Shown here: positions 40,162-50,635 of the stretch, piece by piece
How the letters are laid out: each line of letters opens with the position of its first letter
Numbering within the stretch: the stretch's first letter is position 1
Assembly (NCBI RefSeq): GCF_000799735.1
Contig: NZ_JUHH01000001.1
Location: 1,364,001-1,428,000, forward strand
From: Methylotenera sp. G11
Lineage (GTDB): Bacteria; Pseudomonadota; Gammaproteobacteria; Burkholderiales; Methylophilaceae
DNA length: 64,000 bases
Direction of reading: 5' to 3'
The notes under the pieces: model-generated
Told to the model about the DNA's origin: nothing
The model's database searches: none
The model's input: the letters and a program-made list of their open reading frames with translations, nothing else
Made by a program: the position numbers and the translations under genes

Positions 40162-40279
40162 TGTTTATTCCTAAATATAAATTTGCTAAATAAATTAACG
40201 ACTGATTTTGAGGCGCAATTATAACAAGTCCGCACAAAAGGCATACTAAAAGACTTGTAATAAATTGCTAATGCCGGCT

Positions 40280-40576
40280 TCACTTTGTGTCAAGCTGCGC
40301 CTCAACCTGCTCCCGGCAGCTCTGGATAATCGACTGCGGTATGAATAGCAGCGCCAGATAAAGCAGCACCGGGATAATGACAACGTCATCCAGCTGGCCA
40401 ATCACAGGGATAAAGTCCGGAATAAGATCAAACGGCAACAGCAGGTAAGCAACCGCCAAACCTAAAAACAACTTGGCGACCCACGGCGTCTGCGGATGTT
40501 TCAACACCAGCCGATACACCTTCAACTCCAGCTTCAGCTGTCTGCCCAGAGCCTTGAGCTTATTGATGATAGACAT
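40280..40576 (-). CDS. DUF1232 (YkvA-like) membrane protein
   Basis: A 98-residue protein with the DUF1232 core: KLFLGLAVAYLLLPFDLIPD followed by FIPVIGQLDDVVIIPVLLY, two membrane-seeking helices. I used the ATG at 40576 (SIINKLKALG), three codons inside the longest frame. It is directly downstream of purC in the same direction. Function unknown. Confidence 0.85.
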   Translation of the reverse strand: MSIINKLKALGRQLKLELKVYRLVLKHPQTPWVAKLFLGLAVAYLLLPFDLIPDFIPVIGQLDDVVIIPVLLYLALLFIPQSIIQSCREQVEAQLDTK

Positions 40577-40596
40577 TGCCCGCAAGCCGTACAGGC

Positions 40597-41499
40597 TTAC
40601 TCCAGGTTTAGGGGTTTGCCGGTCAGGCGTTCGAACGCCTCCATATACTTTTCACTGGTTTTTGCGGCGACATCATCAGGCAATGCCGGCGCCGGCGGGG
40701 TTTTATTCCAGCCACTGGCTTCCAGCCAGTCACGCACATATTGCTTATCATAGCTTGGCGGGTTCTTGCCTACCGCGTAACTCTCGGCGGGCCAGAAGCG
40801 TGATGAATCCGGGGTCAGCACTTCATCCATGACATGCAGCACACCGTTCTCATCCAGGCCGAACTCGAACTTGGTGTCAGCGATGATGATGCCGCGGGTC
40901 AGTGCATATTCTGCCGCCCTGGTATAAAGCTCAATGGCAACCTTGGCCACCTGGTCAGCCAGCGCCTTACCGATCAGTGCCTCAACCTGGGCAATGCTGA
41001 TATTTTCATCATGCTCGCCTACTGCTGCCTTGCTGGATGGCGTGAACAAAGGCTGCGGCAGCTTTGAGGCTTCCTGCAGGCCTGCGGGCAGCGGGATCTC
41101 GCATACCGTACCTTTGGCTTTATATTCCTTCCAGCCGCTGCCAACCAGATAACCGCGCACGATCGCCTCCAGCGGCAGCGCTTTCAGTTTTTTCACCACG
41201 ACTGAGCGATTAGCGAGCTGCGCTTTCTCGGCAGCATCCGCCACCACGCTGGCAGGGTCGATGCCAGTCAGATGATTAGGCACGACATGCTGCAGCTTCT
41301 CAAACCAGAAGTTTGCCATCTGCGTCAGCATTGCGCCTTTGTTGGCAATGCCCGTAGGCAAGATGACATCAAATGCGGATAAACGGTCGGTGCTCACCAG
41401 CAACATGGTGTTGGCGTCGATATCGTAGATGTCGCGCACCTTGCCTTGATGGATGCGTTTCAGGCTTTTGATACTGGTTTCTAGAAGTGGTTTATTCAT
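40597..41499 (-). CDS. purC: SAICAR synthetase
   Basis: Joins aspartate to CAIR in purine synthesis. It has 300 residues in the long form related to the yeast enzyme. Motifs are HQGKVRDIYDID, STDRLSAFDVILP, VVKKLKALPLEAIVRGYL and IIADTKFEFGLD. The ATG at 41499 matches the family start (NKPLLETSIKSLKRIHQGK); a 12-residue in-frame extension is unlikely. It follows pyk. Confidence 0.95.
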   Translation of the reverse strand: MNKPLLETSIKSLKRIHQGKVRDIYDIDANTMLLVSTDRLSAFDVILPTGIANKGAMLTQMANFWFEKLQHVVPNHLTGIDPASVVADAAEKAQLANRSVVVKKLKALPLEAIVRGYLVGSGWKEYKAKGTVCEIPLPAGLQEASKLPQPLFTPSSKAAVGEHDENISIAQVEALIGKALADQVAKVAIELYTRAAEYALTRGIIIADTKFEFGLDENGVLHVMDEVLTPDSSRFWPAESYAVGKNPPSYDKQYVRDWLEASGWNKTPPAPALPDDVAAKTSEKYMEAFERLTGKPLNLE

Positions 41500-41605
41500 G
41501 AAGTTAAACTTTAATAGTCGCTGGTCGAAATGCATATTATAAAGTGCTGGCTGATGTTTATCTAATTTTTTACGCCCATCAGCAATCCAGGCTGCGCACT
41601 CGAAT

Positions 41606-43045
41606 TTATGCGACTGGCCGGTTCTCGCCTATCTTGATGATCTTAAGCGTATTGGTGCCGCCCGGGCTGCCAATAGGTTCACCAAAGGTCAGCAGCACCA
41701 GGTCGCCCGCGACGACGGCGTTCTGCTGCAATAACACCTGCTCCATTTCCTGCAGGATTTCATCTTTGTTTTTATTCCCCTGGTCAATCGGGTATGGATA
41801 TACGCCACGATGCAGGGTCAGCTTCCTGCGTGCGAATTTATCGGGCGACAGTGCATAGATCGGCACTTCGGCATCTGCGCGCGACAGCCATTGTGCGGCA
41901 TTACCCGACTGCGTCAGTGCGGCAATCGCTTTGACCTTCAAATGCTTTGCTGTGTATATTGCGGCGGCGGCAACCGCCTCATCCGTTTTCACCAGCACCT
42001 GCCCCAGTTTTTGTGCATGATGCTCGCTGAAGTATTCTTTTTCTGCCTCTACAACAACGCGATGCACGGCTTCGACTGTTTCCAGTGGATACTGGCCCGA
42101 TGCGGTTTCTGCAGACAGCATGACGGCATCGGTACCATCAAGTACCGCATTTGCCACATCCGACACTTCCGCCCGGGTGGGAATCGGGCTTGAAATCATG
42201 GATTCCATCATCTGCGTGGCGGTAATGACCAGTTTATTATGGGCACGTGCCATCCGTATCATGCGTTTCTGCAAGCCCGGCACCGCAGCATCCCCCACCT
42301 CAACGCCCAGATCGCCGCGCGCGACCATAATCGCATCCGAGGCCTCAATAATCGCTTCCAGCTCACTGATGGCTTCGGCACGCTCAATTTTTGCAATCAC
42401 ACTTGCCGAGCCTCCGGCCTCTTTAACCAAAGCCCGTGCCAGCTCAACATCGGATGCGGATTTAGGAAAGGAGATCGCAATGTAATCTGCTTCCAGTGCG
42501 ACGGCGGTTTTAATGTCTTCGCGGTCCTTCCTGGTCAAGGCATCCGCCGACAGGCCGCCCCCCTGTCGATTGATGCCTTTGTTATTCGACAGGACGCCGC
42601 CGTTCAGCACCACGCAATGTATCTGGTGTCCCTTCACGCGGTCTACCTGCATGGTGATGCGGCCGTCATCCAGCAGCAGGATGGCACCTTCGCTGACCTC
42701 CTGCGGCAATGTCTTATAGTCGAGCCCGACACGATACTGGTCACCAAGCTCACAATCCGCATCCAGCACAAAAATATCGCCGGTTTTCAGGCTGATCTTG
42801 CCCTGCTCAAACTTGCCAATCCTGATTTTCGGCCCCTGTAAATCACACAGCACACCGACAGGACGCCCCAGTTTCGCCGCTATATTACGTACCGTTTCCG
42901 CACGCTGTATATGCGCCTCGGCCGTACCATGCGAGAAATTCAGGCGCACAACGTTTACGCCCGCCGTAATCATGCGTGCAAGCATTTCCTCGCTGGTGGA
43001 GGATGGCCCTAAGGTCGCTACAATTTTTGTTTTACGTAATGCCAA
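41606..43045 (-). CDS. pyk: Pyruvate kinase
   Basis: Last step of glycolysis, phosphoenolpyruvate to pyruvate with ATP formation. It has 479 residues from a TTG at 43045 that has AGGACA just upstream and gives the family start (ALRKTKIVATLGPSS). The catalytic/metal motif IAKIERAEAISELEAII and GDLGVEVG are present, and the C-terminal regulatory domain is complete. A hairpin between pgk and this gene may separate its expression from the upstream genes. Confidence 0.95.
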   Translation of the reverse strand: MALRKTKIVATLGPSSTSEEMLARMITAGVNVVRLNFSHGTAEAHIQRAETVRNIAAKLGRPVGVLCDLQGPKIRIGKFEQGKISLKTGDIFVLDADCELGDQYRVGLDYKTLPQEVSEGAILLLDDGRITMQVDRVKGHQIHCVVLNGGVLSNNKGINRQGGGLSADALTRKDREDIKTAVALEADYIAISFPKSASDVELARALVKEAGGSASVIAKIERAEAISELEAIIEASDAIMVARGDLGVEVGDAAVPGLQKRMIRMARAHNKLVITATQMMESMISSPIPTRAEVSDVANAVLDGTDAVMLSAETASGQYPLETVEAVHRVVVEAEKEYFSEHHAQKLGQVLVKTDEAVAAAAIYTAKHLKVKAIAALTQSGNAAQWLSRADAEVPIYALSPDKFARRKLTLHRGVYPYPIDQGNKNKDEILQEMEQVLLQQNAVVAGDLVLLTFGEPIGSPGGTNTLKIIKIGENRPVA

Positions 43046-43093
43046 TGTGTCCTGCCTTTTTATTATTTGGTATTTATACACGCCCTTAAAAAC

Positions 43094-43118
43094 AAAATGG
43101 GGCTATATGCCCCATTTT
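43094..43118 (-). terminator. Hairpin with T-run between pgk and pyk
   Basis: AAAATGGGGC (43094-43103) and GCCCCATTTT (43109-43118) around TATAT. Read on the minus strand the stem is followed by TTTTGTTTTT. It looks like an intrinsic terminator or a partial one, placed 25 bases after the pgk stop. Confidence 0.85.
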
Positions 43119-43142
43119 TAAAGTGCAAAACAAACGGGGCTA

Positions 43143-44324
43143 TCAGCTTTTGGCGCGCTGTTCCAGAATCTCGACCGCAGGCAGTTTCTTGCCTTCCAGA
43201 AACTCCAGGAACGCGCCGCCAGCCGTTGAAATATAATCCACCTGGCTTTCGATACCGTATTTCTGGATCGCGGCAATCGTATCGCCGCCACCGGCCAATG
43301 TGAATGCCTTGGTATTGGCAATCGCATTGGCAATGGTTCTGGTGCCTTCGCCAAACTGGTCAAACTCAAACACGCCTACGGGGCCATTCCAGACCACCGT
43401 ACCTGCATTTTTAATGATTTCAGCTAACTGAGCAGCAGATTTCGTGCCAATATCAAAAATCATATCATCAGCCGTGACTGAAGCAACGTCCTTGCTCACT
43501 GCCGGCTCGTTCGCATCAAACTTCCTGCCACAGACAACATCTACCGCGACCGGCACGGCTGCACCTCTAGATGACATTTTGTCCATTAACGCACGAGCAA
43601 CAGGCACCAGCTCATCTTCACACAATGACTTGCCGACCTCAAACCCTGCGGCTTTCAAGAACGTGTTCGCAATACCGCCACCCACCACCATCTGGTCAAC
43701 TTTCTCGGACAGGCTCTCCAGCACGGTCAGCTTGGTTGAGACCTTGCTGCCGCCTACAATCGCCACCATTGGGCGCGCCGGGCTCAGCAAGGCCTTGGTC
43801 AGGGCTTCCAGTTCATTCACCAGCAGAATACCTGCGGCTGCCACCGGGGCAAATTTCGCTACGCCGTAAGTGCTGGCCTCTGCACGATGCGCAGTACCGA
43901 ATGCGTCCATTACAAAAATATCACATAGCTTGGCATATTTTTGTGACAATTCATCAACGCATTTCTTTTCACCTTTATTAAAACGGCAGTTTTCCAGCAC
44001 AACCAGTTCACCGGCCGCAACATCAAAACCGCCACCCACCCAGTCTTTCACCAGCCGCACCGGTTTGCCCAGCTTGGCCGCAATCACATCAACTACAGGT
44101 TTAAGGGAGTTTTCCTCTGAATATACACCTTCTTCCGGACGACCCAGATGCGAGGTTACCATCACTTTTGCGCCAGCCTTGAGCGCATGCTCAATGGTTG
44201 CCATCGACGCCGTGATGCGCGCATCTGACGTTACCTTGCCATCAGCGACCGGCACGTTCAAGTCAGCACGGATCAATACGCGCTTACCTTGCAGATCAAG
44301 ATCTGTCATTTTGATGTAATGCAT
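43143..44324 (-). CDS. pgk: Phosphoglycerate kinase
   Basis: Transfers phosphate between 1,3-bisphosphoglycerate and ADP. It has 393 residues. [29 protein letters not shown] and the C-terminal GGGDTIAAI nucleotide loop are seen. The ATG at 44324 has AAGGGAG upstream. It lies 25 bases after gap. Confidence 0.97.
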   Translation of the reverse strand: MHYIKMTDLDLQGKRVLIRADLNVPVADGKVTSDARITASMATIEHALKAGAKVMVTSHLGRPEEGVYSEENSLKPVVDVIAAKLGKPVRLVKDWVGGGFDVAAGELVVLENCRFNKGEKKCVDELSQKYAKLCDIFVMDAFGTAHRAEASTYGVAKFAPVAAAGILLVNELEALTKALLSPARPMVAIVGGSKVSTKLTVLESLSEKVDQMVVGGGIANTFLKAAGFEVGKSLCEDELVPVARALMDKMSSRGAAVPVAVDVVCGRKFDANEPAVSKDVASVTADDMIFDIGTKSAAQLAEIIKNAGTVVWNGPVGVFEFDQFGEGTRTIANAIANTKAFTLAGGGDTIAAIQKYGIESQVDYISTAGGAFLEFLEGKKLPAVEILEQRAKS

Positions 44325-44349
44325 GATGAACTCCCTTACCCCATTAATC

Positions 44350-45378
44350 TTATTTTGCGTTCATTAAAGCAACTGCCGTATCCAGCATGCGGCAGCTGAA
44401 GCCCCACTCGTTGTCATACCAGGCCATCACTTTGACCAGCTTGCCGCCAATCACCGTGGTCTGCTTCGCATCGAAATTAGATGAGGTTTCAGTATGATTG
44501 AAATCTGATGAGACCAGAGGCTCGGTGTTGTAAGCAAGGATCCCTTTTAACGGGCCTGATTCCGAAGCTTCCTTGATAATCGCGTTCACTTCTTCTTTTG
44601 TCGTGTCGCGACCCGGTACGAAGGTCAGGTCAACTACGGATACATTCGCGGTAGGTACACGTACGGCAAAGCCTGAAAGCTTGCCATACAATTCCGGGAT
44701 CACAATGCCGACTGCCTGTGCAGCACCGGTTTTGGTGGGGATCATGTTCAATGCTGCGGCACGCGCACGGTACAGGTCTTTATGGTGGCCATCCACCAGC
44801 ATCTGGTCATTGGTGTAGGAGTGAATCGTGGTCATCAGGCCTGACTCTATACCCAGCTTGTCATGCAATGCCTTCACCATAGGTGCCAGGCCATTGGTGG
44901 TACATGATGCATTGGAAATCACGCTCATGTTTGCAGTCAGGATATCGTGGTTTACGCCATACACAACCGTGGCGTCACATTCGTTCTTATCCGCAGGCGC
45001 CGAAATAATCACTTTCTTTGCACCGGCTTCGATGTGCGGCAGGCACTTTTCTTTGGTACGGAATGCGCCGGTACACTCCAGCACCACATCCACGCCAAGC
45101 TCTTTCCATGGCAGGTTGGCCGGGTTGCGGTCGGTAGTCACGCGAATTTTATCGCCATTGAGTACCAGGTAATGTTTACCATCTTCGTCCAAAGTTTCTA
45201 CAGTGCCTTTAAACTTGCCATGAATAGTGTCATGCTTTGTCAGGTGCGCCGTACATTCTAGATTGGCAGATCCATTGATTGCCACAATTTGAATATCTTC
45301 ACGTTGCTGCTCATAAATCGCACACAAAATATTGCGCCCGATACGTCCATAACCATTAATTGCGACTCGAATTGCCAT
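44350..45378 (-). CDS. gap: Glyceraldehyde-3-phosphate dehydrogenase, type I
   Basis: Oxidises and phosphorylates glyceraldehyde 3-phosphate. It has 342 residues: Rossmann motif [10 protein letters not shown], catalytic cysteine in [12 protein letters not shown], and the C-terminal [14 protein letters not shown]. The residue after VAIN (position 36), usually an aspartate that selects NAD, is a glycine here, which suggests that NADP may be accepted. An erythrose-4-phosphate dehydrogenase is a less likely alternative given its place between tkt and pgk. Confidence 0.93.
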   Translation of the reverse strand: MAIRVAINGYGRIGRNILCAIYEQQREDIQIVAINGSANLECTAHLTKHDTIHGKFKGTVETLDEDGKHYLVLNGDKIRVTTDRNPANLPWKELGVDVVLECTGAFRTKEKCLPHIEAGAKKVIISAPADKNECDATVVYGVNHDILTANMSVISNASCTTNGLAPMVKALHDKLGIESGLMTTIHSYTNDQMLVDGHHKDLYRARAAALNMIPTKTGAAQAVGIVIPELYGKLSGFAVRVPTANVSVVDLTFVPGRDTTKEEVNAIIKEASESGPLKGILAYNTEPLVSSDFNHTETSSNFDAKQTTVIGGKLVKVMAWYDNEWGFSCRMLDTAVALMNAK

Positions 45379-45586
45379 GATGATTCCTAAATTTATTCTG
45401 TTAGCACAAAGATTAAAAACAGCGCTGAATAGCCGAAAATAACCGTTTAAATCAAAAGTAATGAATACTTAAACCTTACTGAACACAATACAACCAAAAA
45501 CAGGGTTTCAAACCGGAGTTTTGAAACTTAACTTTTATATTGACTCAATATATTGACTGAATTTTACGTCTATTCAGCAATACTAC

Positions 45587-45620
45587 AAAAAAACAAGGCA
45601 CCTCATGCTGAGGTGCCTTG
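45587..45620 (-). terminator. Intrinsic terminator after tkt
   Basis: CAAGGCACCTCA (45594-45605) and TGAGGTGCCTTG (45609-45620) with a 3-base loop. On the minus strand it is followed by a run of seven T. It lies 50 bases after the tkt stop. The rest of the 45379-45669 gap is AT-rich and holds the gap leader; I see no other gene in it. Confidence 0.95.
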
Positions 45621-45669
45621 CAGACTAGCTCACTAAGCTTGTTAGGCTTATCAATACAGTACTAGTAAA

Positions 45670-47655
45670 TTAAAGCACCGATTTAACAGTTGCAACTACG
45701 TTCTCAACTGTGAAGCCGAAGTGTTTCATCAGTACGCCACCTGGTGCTGATTCACCGAATGTGTCGATACCTACTACAGCACCTTCAATACCTACATATT
45801 TACGCCAGAAGTCTGGGTGAGCCGCTTCAACAGCTACGCGTTTAACGCCTGGAATCAATACGCTGTCTTTGTAAGCTTGGTCTTGACGGTCGAATACGTT
45901 AGTGGACGGCATGGAAACCACGCGCACTTTAGTACCGGCAGCGTTCAATTCAGCAGCGGCTTGGATAGCAAGATCCAACTCGGAACCGTTAGCAATGATA
46001 ATCACGTCTGGTGTTGTACCAACGCATGAGAATACATAGCCACCCTTACGGATCAGGTCGAAGTCTTTAGCGTCGTGCTTAATACCAGGCACTGCTTGAC
46101 GGCTCAATACCAAGCTGCTTGGGCCTTCAGTACGCTCTACTGCAGCAACCCATGCAACGGTTGTTTCTGTAGAGTCAGCTGGACGCCATACATCCATACG
46201 AGGGATCATACGCAGACCAGAAGTGTTTTCAACTGGTTGGTGTGTAGGACCATCTTCACCTTGACCGATAGAGTCATGGGTCAATACGTAAACCACACGT
46301 TGATGCATCAACGCAGACATACGCATGCCGTTTTTCATGTAGTCAGAGAACATGTGGAAAGTACCGCCGTATGGCAACAAGCCACCGTGCAATGCCATAC
46401 CGTTCATGATCGCAGCCATACCGAACTCACGTACACCGTAAGAGATGTAGTTGCCTGGTTCTTTACCACTCACGTGTTTGAACTCTTTAGCTGCTGTCAG
46501 GTTAGAACCTGTCAGGTCAGCTGAACCGCCCAGGAACTCTGGCAAGATTGGCGCCAAAGCAGTAATTGCTTTTTGTGAAGCTTGACGAGTTGCCAATTTC
46601 TCAGCTTTTTCGTTAGTTTCAGCAATGATTGCGTCAGTCAGTGCTTTCCAGTTAGCTGGCAATTCGCCTGCCATACGGCGTTTGAATTCAGCAGCTTCTG
46701 CTGGGTAAGCAGCTGCGTAAGCAGCAAATTTAGCGTCCCAAGCAGATTCACGCTCAGCACCTTTAGCTTTTTGATCCCAGCCAGCGTATACGTCAGCAGG
46801 AATGACGAATGGCTCGTGTGGCCAGCCGATTTCAGCACGTGTAGCTGCAACTTCAGCTTCGCCCAATGCGGAACCATGGCAGTCGTGTGAGCCGGATTTG
46901 TTTGGTGAACCTTTACCAATGATAGTTTTACAGCAGATCAATGATGGTTTGTCAGTGACTGATTTAGCTTCGTCGATTGCTTTTTGAATCGCAGCCTGGT
47001 CGTGACCATCTACTGAAACAACGTGCCAGCCATATGCTTTGAAGCGGCCTGCAGTGTCGTCTGTGTACCAGCCTTCGATGTGGCCGTCGATAGAAATACC
47101 GTTGTCATCCCAGAACGCAACCAGTTTGCCCAGGCCCCAAGTACCAGCCAGTGCACATGCTTCGTGAGAAACGCCTTCCATCATACAACCGTCGCCCAGG
47201 AACACGTATGTGTAGTGGTCAACGATGTCGTGGCCTGGTTTGTTGAACTGGTTAGCCAGCAGTTTTTCTGCCATCGCGAAACCAACGCCGTTAGCAATAC
47301 CTTGGCCCAATGGGCCTGTCGTGGTTTCAACGCCTGGCGCGTAACCGTACTCAGGGTGACCAGCACACTTGGAGTGCAATTGACGGAATGTTTTGATGTC
47401 ATCGATAGAAACATCGTAACCAGTCAGGTGCAGCAAGGAGTAAATCAACATAGAGCCATGGCCGTTGGACAATACGAAACGGTCACGGTTAGCCCATTGC
47501 GGGTTAGTTGGGTTGTGGCTCAGATTGTGATTCCACAATACTTCTGCGATCTCAGCCATACCCATAGGCGCACCTGGGTGGCCAGAGTTAGCTTTTTGCA
47601 CTGCATCCATGGATAACGCACGGATGGCATTGCATAAATCTTGACGTGTTGCCAT
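45670..47655 (-). CDS. tkt: Transketolase
   Basis: Thiamine-diphosphate enzyme that moves two-carbon units between sugar phosphates; in methylotrophs it helps regenerate the formaldehyde acceptor ribulose 5-phosphate. It has 661 residues. The TPP motif [38 protein letters not shown] and [17 protein letters not shown] are clear. Codon use is strongly biased to GCT, GTT, GGT and AAC compared with its neighbours, so the protein is probably very abundant. The start has a GGGAGAAAAC leader. The 277 bases upstream contain no gene. Confidence 0.97.
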   Translation of the reverse strand: MATRQDLCNAIRALSMDAVQKANSGHPGAPMGMAEIAEVLWNHNLSHNPTNPQWANRDRFVLSNGHGSMLIYSLLHLTGYDVSIDDIKTFRQLHSKCAGHPEYGYAPGVETTTGPLGQGIANGVGFAMAEKLLANQFNKPGHDIVDHYTYVFLGDGCMMEGVSHEACALAGTWGLGKLVAFWDDNGISIDGHIEGWYTDDTAGRFKAYGWHVVSVDGHDQAAIQKAIDEAKSVTDKPSLICCKTIIGKGSPNKSGSHDCHGSALGEAEVAATRAEIGWPHEPFVIPADVYAGWDQKAKGAERESAWDAKFAAYAAAYPAEAAEFKRRMAGELPANWKALTDAIIAETNEKAEKLATRQASQKAITALAPILPEFLGGSADLTGSNLTAAKEFKHVSGKEPGNYISYGVREFGMAAIMNGMALHGGLLPYGGTFHMFSDYMKNGMRMSALMHQRVVYVLTHDSIGQGEDGPTHQPVENTSGLRMIPRMDVWRPADSTETTVAWVAAVERTEGPSSLVLSRQAVPGIKHDAKDFDLIRKGGYVFSCVGTTPDVIIIANGSELDLAIQAAAELNAAGTKVRVVSMPSTNVFDRQDQAYKDSVLIPGVKRVAVEAAHPDFWRKYVGIEGAVVGIDTFGESAPGGVLMKHFGFTVENVVATVKSVL

Positions 47656-47932
47656 TGTTTTCTCCCTAAAGATTAGAACTTGAGGCCTTATGTAAGGATG
47701 ACCGCAGGCGCGTGCAATGATGACGGCTGGCGCGAAAACCCCATAAAACCTTAAATGAACGATTCTAAAAAGCCGGCAAATTAAACCGCTTTTCCTTGAA
47801 TCCTAAATTATTGCTTAGATAGCCTTTTTCAGCAAGCAGAACATCAGAAAAGTCTCTTTATAATCACCTGTGTAATGACATCTGTCGGCAGGTTTCAGCT
47901 GCCGGCAGGTTGAATTCGCTATGGCAACCCGG

Positions 47933-48994
47933 TTAAAACGCCACCACTCGCCCGGTCAAGGCAGACTGCAGCGCCAGCTCGATTGCGCGGCAATTCGCCT
48001 TTGCATCTTCAAATGTCAGATATGGCGGCCTGTCATTCAGCACACAGTCACTGAAATGCCCGATTTCCAGATTGAAATGGTTGCTGGGCGCAAAGCGCTC
48101 TTCAGCATACTTGCCGTCTTCCAGCGCCCATGAGATCACCGGCACATCATTCTGGAACACCCAGGCGGCATGGCACTTCACCCAGCCTTTGGTGCCGATG
48201 ATTTCATACTCGGATTTACGCGAGCGCTCAAAGCTGATATCAAAATGCCCGAAACGGGCACGGCCTTCTTTATCCGGCCCAAAATCCAGAACGCCGCTGG
48301 TCACGATATCCGCGCCGACTTCATTGAACTTGGCATGCGCGACCACAGACACCGGCTCCAGCGGCTTGTAACCCTGTGCCGCATTGCCCAGGCCAAAGCA
48401 CCAGCGCAATGAATGGATCGCATAAGGCCCGATATCCCACATCGCACCACCGCCGGACTCGACACCATTGGCAATACGATACATGCGCGCCGGACGCATT
48501 AGAAATGAATAACTGGCGCGCACGGAAAGCACATCGCCGATCAAGCCTGAAGCTACGATTTCCTGCACACGTGCATGCTGCGGATGGAATCGGTACATGA
48601 ATCCTTCCATCACCTTCACTTTGTTATTCATGGCTGCGGCTTCGATCGCTTCAACATCGTCGACCGTCAGCGCCATCGGCTTTTCAATCAGCACATGCTT
48701 GCCGGCGTTGATTGCGTGGATCGCCCAGGTCACATGCTCGTTATTCGCCATCGGGCAGTAAACCGCCTCCACCTCGGGATTCTCGATCAGGGCAAGCAGG
48801 CTGTCATAACATTGCACACTGCCAAGATCAAAGCCCTGTGGTGCATATTTCTCCAATGTCGCCCTGGCTGCACCCTCACGACGACTTGCGATCGCCACCA
48901 GCTGCGCATTGGGGGATTCGATAATGGCCGGCAGCAAGCGCTCGTTAACACGGGCAGCGCCTAAAATCCCCCACTTTAATTTCTTATCGGTCAT
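47933..48994 (-). CDS. Gfo/Idh/MocA family NAD(P)-dependent oxidoreductase
   Basis: A 353-residue sugar- or polyol-type dehydrogenase. It has an N-terminal Rossmann fold (WGILGAARVNERLLPAI), the catalytic EKPMALTVDD motif around residue 96, and a C-terminal alpha/beta domain. I chose the ATG at 48994, supported by AAGGAA; the longer frame has an arginine/proline-rich extension unlike the family. It lies 16 bases after the thioredoxin-like gene. Substrate unknown. Confidence 0.88.
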   Translation of the reverse strand: MTDKKLKWGILGAARVNERLLPAIIESPNAQLVAIASRREGAARATLEKYAPQGFDLGSVQCYDSLLALIENPEVEAVYCPMANNEHVTWAIHAINAGKHVLIEKPMALTVDDVEAIEAAAMNNKVKVMEGFMYRFHPQHARVQEIVASGLIGDVLSVRASYSFLMRPARMYRIANGVESGGGAMWDIGPYAIHSLRWCFGLGNAAQGYKPLEPVSVVAHAKFNEVGADIVTSGVLDFGPDKEGRARFGHFDISFERSRKSEYEIIGTKGWVKCHAAWVFQNDVPVISWALEDGKYAEERFAPSNHFNLEIGHFSDCVLNDRPPYLTFEDAKANCRAIELALQSALTGRVVAF

Positions 48995-49010
48995 GACTAT
49001 TCCTTTTGAG

Positions 49011-49568
49011 TTATTCCGCAAACCACTTGATGCTGCAGCCGATACTTGCCACCTGCTCCTTGGGCCCGCTGCCGGTCGCGGCAATCAACTTCATCGCATT
49101 AAACAGGTCTCGCGGATTATCCGCCGGCGGCTCACCGCGGCCGGCCGCATCAAAGCGGCCGCGATACTGCAATTCAAGATTTTTGTTAAAGCCGAAGAAA
49201 TCCGGGGTGCAAACCGCGCCGTAAGCCTTTGCCACTTCCTGCGTCTCATCCAGCACGTAAGGAAATGAAAAATCAAACTGCGCAGCTTCTTCGCGCATAC
49301 GCTCGAAAGAATCTTCCGGGTAATTTTTCGTATCGTTACTCTGGATGGCAATCGTATTGATGCCGTATTTCAGCAACTCTCGGCAATCCGCCACCAAACG
49401 CGTTTTAATCGTTTTGACATACGGACAGTGATTGCAGATGAACATCACCAGCAAACCATTCTCGCCGGCGCTATTGGCAAGCGTGTAACGCTTGCCGTCG
49501 ACGCCAGGCAGATCAAAATCTACGGCAGGCTGACCAAAATTACATACCGGGGGGTTCAAGCTGACCAT
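49011..49568 (-). CDS. Thioredoxin-family (AhpC/TSA-like) protein
   Basis: A 185-residue cytoplasmic redoxin with no signal peptide. It has the FDLPGVDGKRYTL start, the active-site region FICNHCPYVK with a C-x2-C pair, and the cis-proline segment VCTPDFFGF. This group is annotated as thioredoxin-like or peroxiredoxin-like; the partner is unknown. It is upstream of the Gfo/Idh gene on the same strand. Confidence 0.88.
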   Translation of the reverse strand: MVSLNPPVCNFGQPAVDFDLPGVDGKRYTLANSAGENGLLVMFICNHCPYVKTIKTRLVADCRELLKYGINTIAIQSNDTKNYPEDSFERMREEAAQFDFSFPYVLDETQEVAKAYGAVCTPDFFGFNKNLELQYRGRFDAAGRGEPPADNPRDLFNAMKLIAATGSGPKEQVASIGCSIKWFAE

Positions 49569-49714
49569 CTTTTCTTCCTTAATTCGTTATACTTTCACAA
49601 TGCAGCAACAGCACAGTCAATGTGCATGGCAATATTGACTGGATATTATCACTTTTGTTTTCGTTTTTCTGATCTTTACAATTCTGATCTTTACAAATTG
49701 GAGTCGCTCGATTT

Positions 49715-50449
49715 ATGGCCAACCTGCGCTTTTTTACCGATTCACCGCTCGCACTGCATGCAGACATCCAGCTTTCGGAAAATGCGGCTGCACACGCCAC
49801 CCGCGCACTGCGCCTGAATGCTGGCGACAGCGCCATTGTTTTTAACGGTGATGGCTTTGATTATGAATGCACCCTGACTTCAGTCAAAAAGAATGCGGTG
49901 ACAGCCACCATCACCGACGCAAGAAAAATCAGCAACGAATCGCCACTCAACATCACACTGCTGCAAGGCATTTCCAGCGGCGACCGCATGGATTTTACCA
50001 TCCAGAAAGCCGTCGAACTTGGCGTAAAACAGATTCAGCCCATCAACAGCCAGCGCAGCGTGGTGAAACTGACGCACGACCGCGCCGAAAAACGCGTCGA
50101 ACACTGGCAAAACATTGCCATATCGGCATGTGAGCAATCGGGACGCGCTTTCGTGCCTAAAGTACTGGCGCCCATCACGCTGGATAAATGGCTAAGCCAA
50201 AATCCACAAAGCGGCAACACACGCATTTTACTCAATCCGGTGGGGGCAAAACGGCTGGCAGAAATGTCCAAACCAGCAGCCGAGATTCAATTACTCATCG
50301 GGGCTGAAGGCGGTTTGAGCTCGGCCGAAATAACGCTGGCCGCCTCACAGGGCTTTCAGTCTATCGTGCTGGGGCCAAGAATACTACGCACCGAAACTGC
50401 GGCTTTAACGGCAATATCGGTGATGCAGGGGCTATGGGGAGATTTTTAG
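49715..50449 (+). CDS. rsmE: 16S rRNA m3U1498 methyltransferase
   Basis: SPOUT-class methyltransferase of 244 residues. It has an N-terminal PUA-like domain (HATRALRLNAGDSAIVFNGD), then the knotted domain with ERSVVKL-like QRSVVKL, LLIGAEGGLSSAEI and LGPRILRTETAA, the cofactor-binding knot. Independent gene; a palindromic repeat follows it. Confidence 0.95.
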   Translation: MANLRFFTDSPLALHADIQLSENAAAHATRALRLNAGDSAIVFNGDGFDYECTLTSVKKNAVTATITDARKISNESPLNITLLQGISSGDRMDFTIQKAVELGVKQIQPINSQRSVVKLTHDRAEKRVEHWQNIAISACEQSGRAFVPKVLAPITLDKWLSQNPQSGNTRILLNPVGAKRLAEMSKPAAEIQLLIGAEGGLSSAEITLAASQGFQSIVLGPRILRTETAALTAISVMQGLWGDF

Positions 50450-50488
50450 GCCTGGAAACTCACATGCCTCAAAACATCTGGCCAAGTT

Positions 50489-50516
50489 CGTCATTCCGGC
50501 CTCCGCCGGAATGACG
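50489..50516. repeat. Dispersed palindromic repeat, copy 1
   Basis: CGTCATTCCGGC (50489-50500) and GCCGGAATGACG (50505-50516) with a CTCC loop, followed by a T-rich stretch. A second, closely related copy is at 55405-55434. It lies behind rsmE and may also end its transcript. Confidence 0.8.
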
Positions 50517-50635
50517 AGGTTTTTATAATTTACATTTTTATTGCATATCCGCCTGCAAAACAAATTATCAAATAAAATATTGTGTAAATAGCAAATTTAA
50601 AATATATTTATGCTTTATTTACAAAATAAAACACC

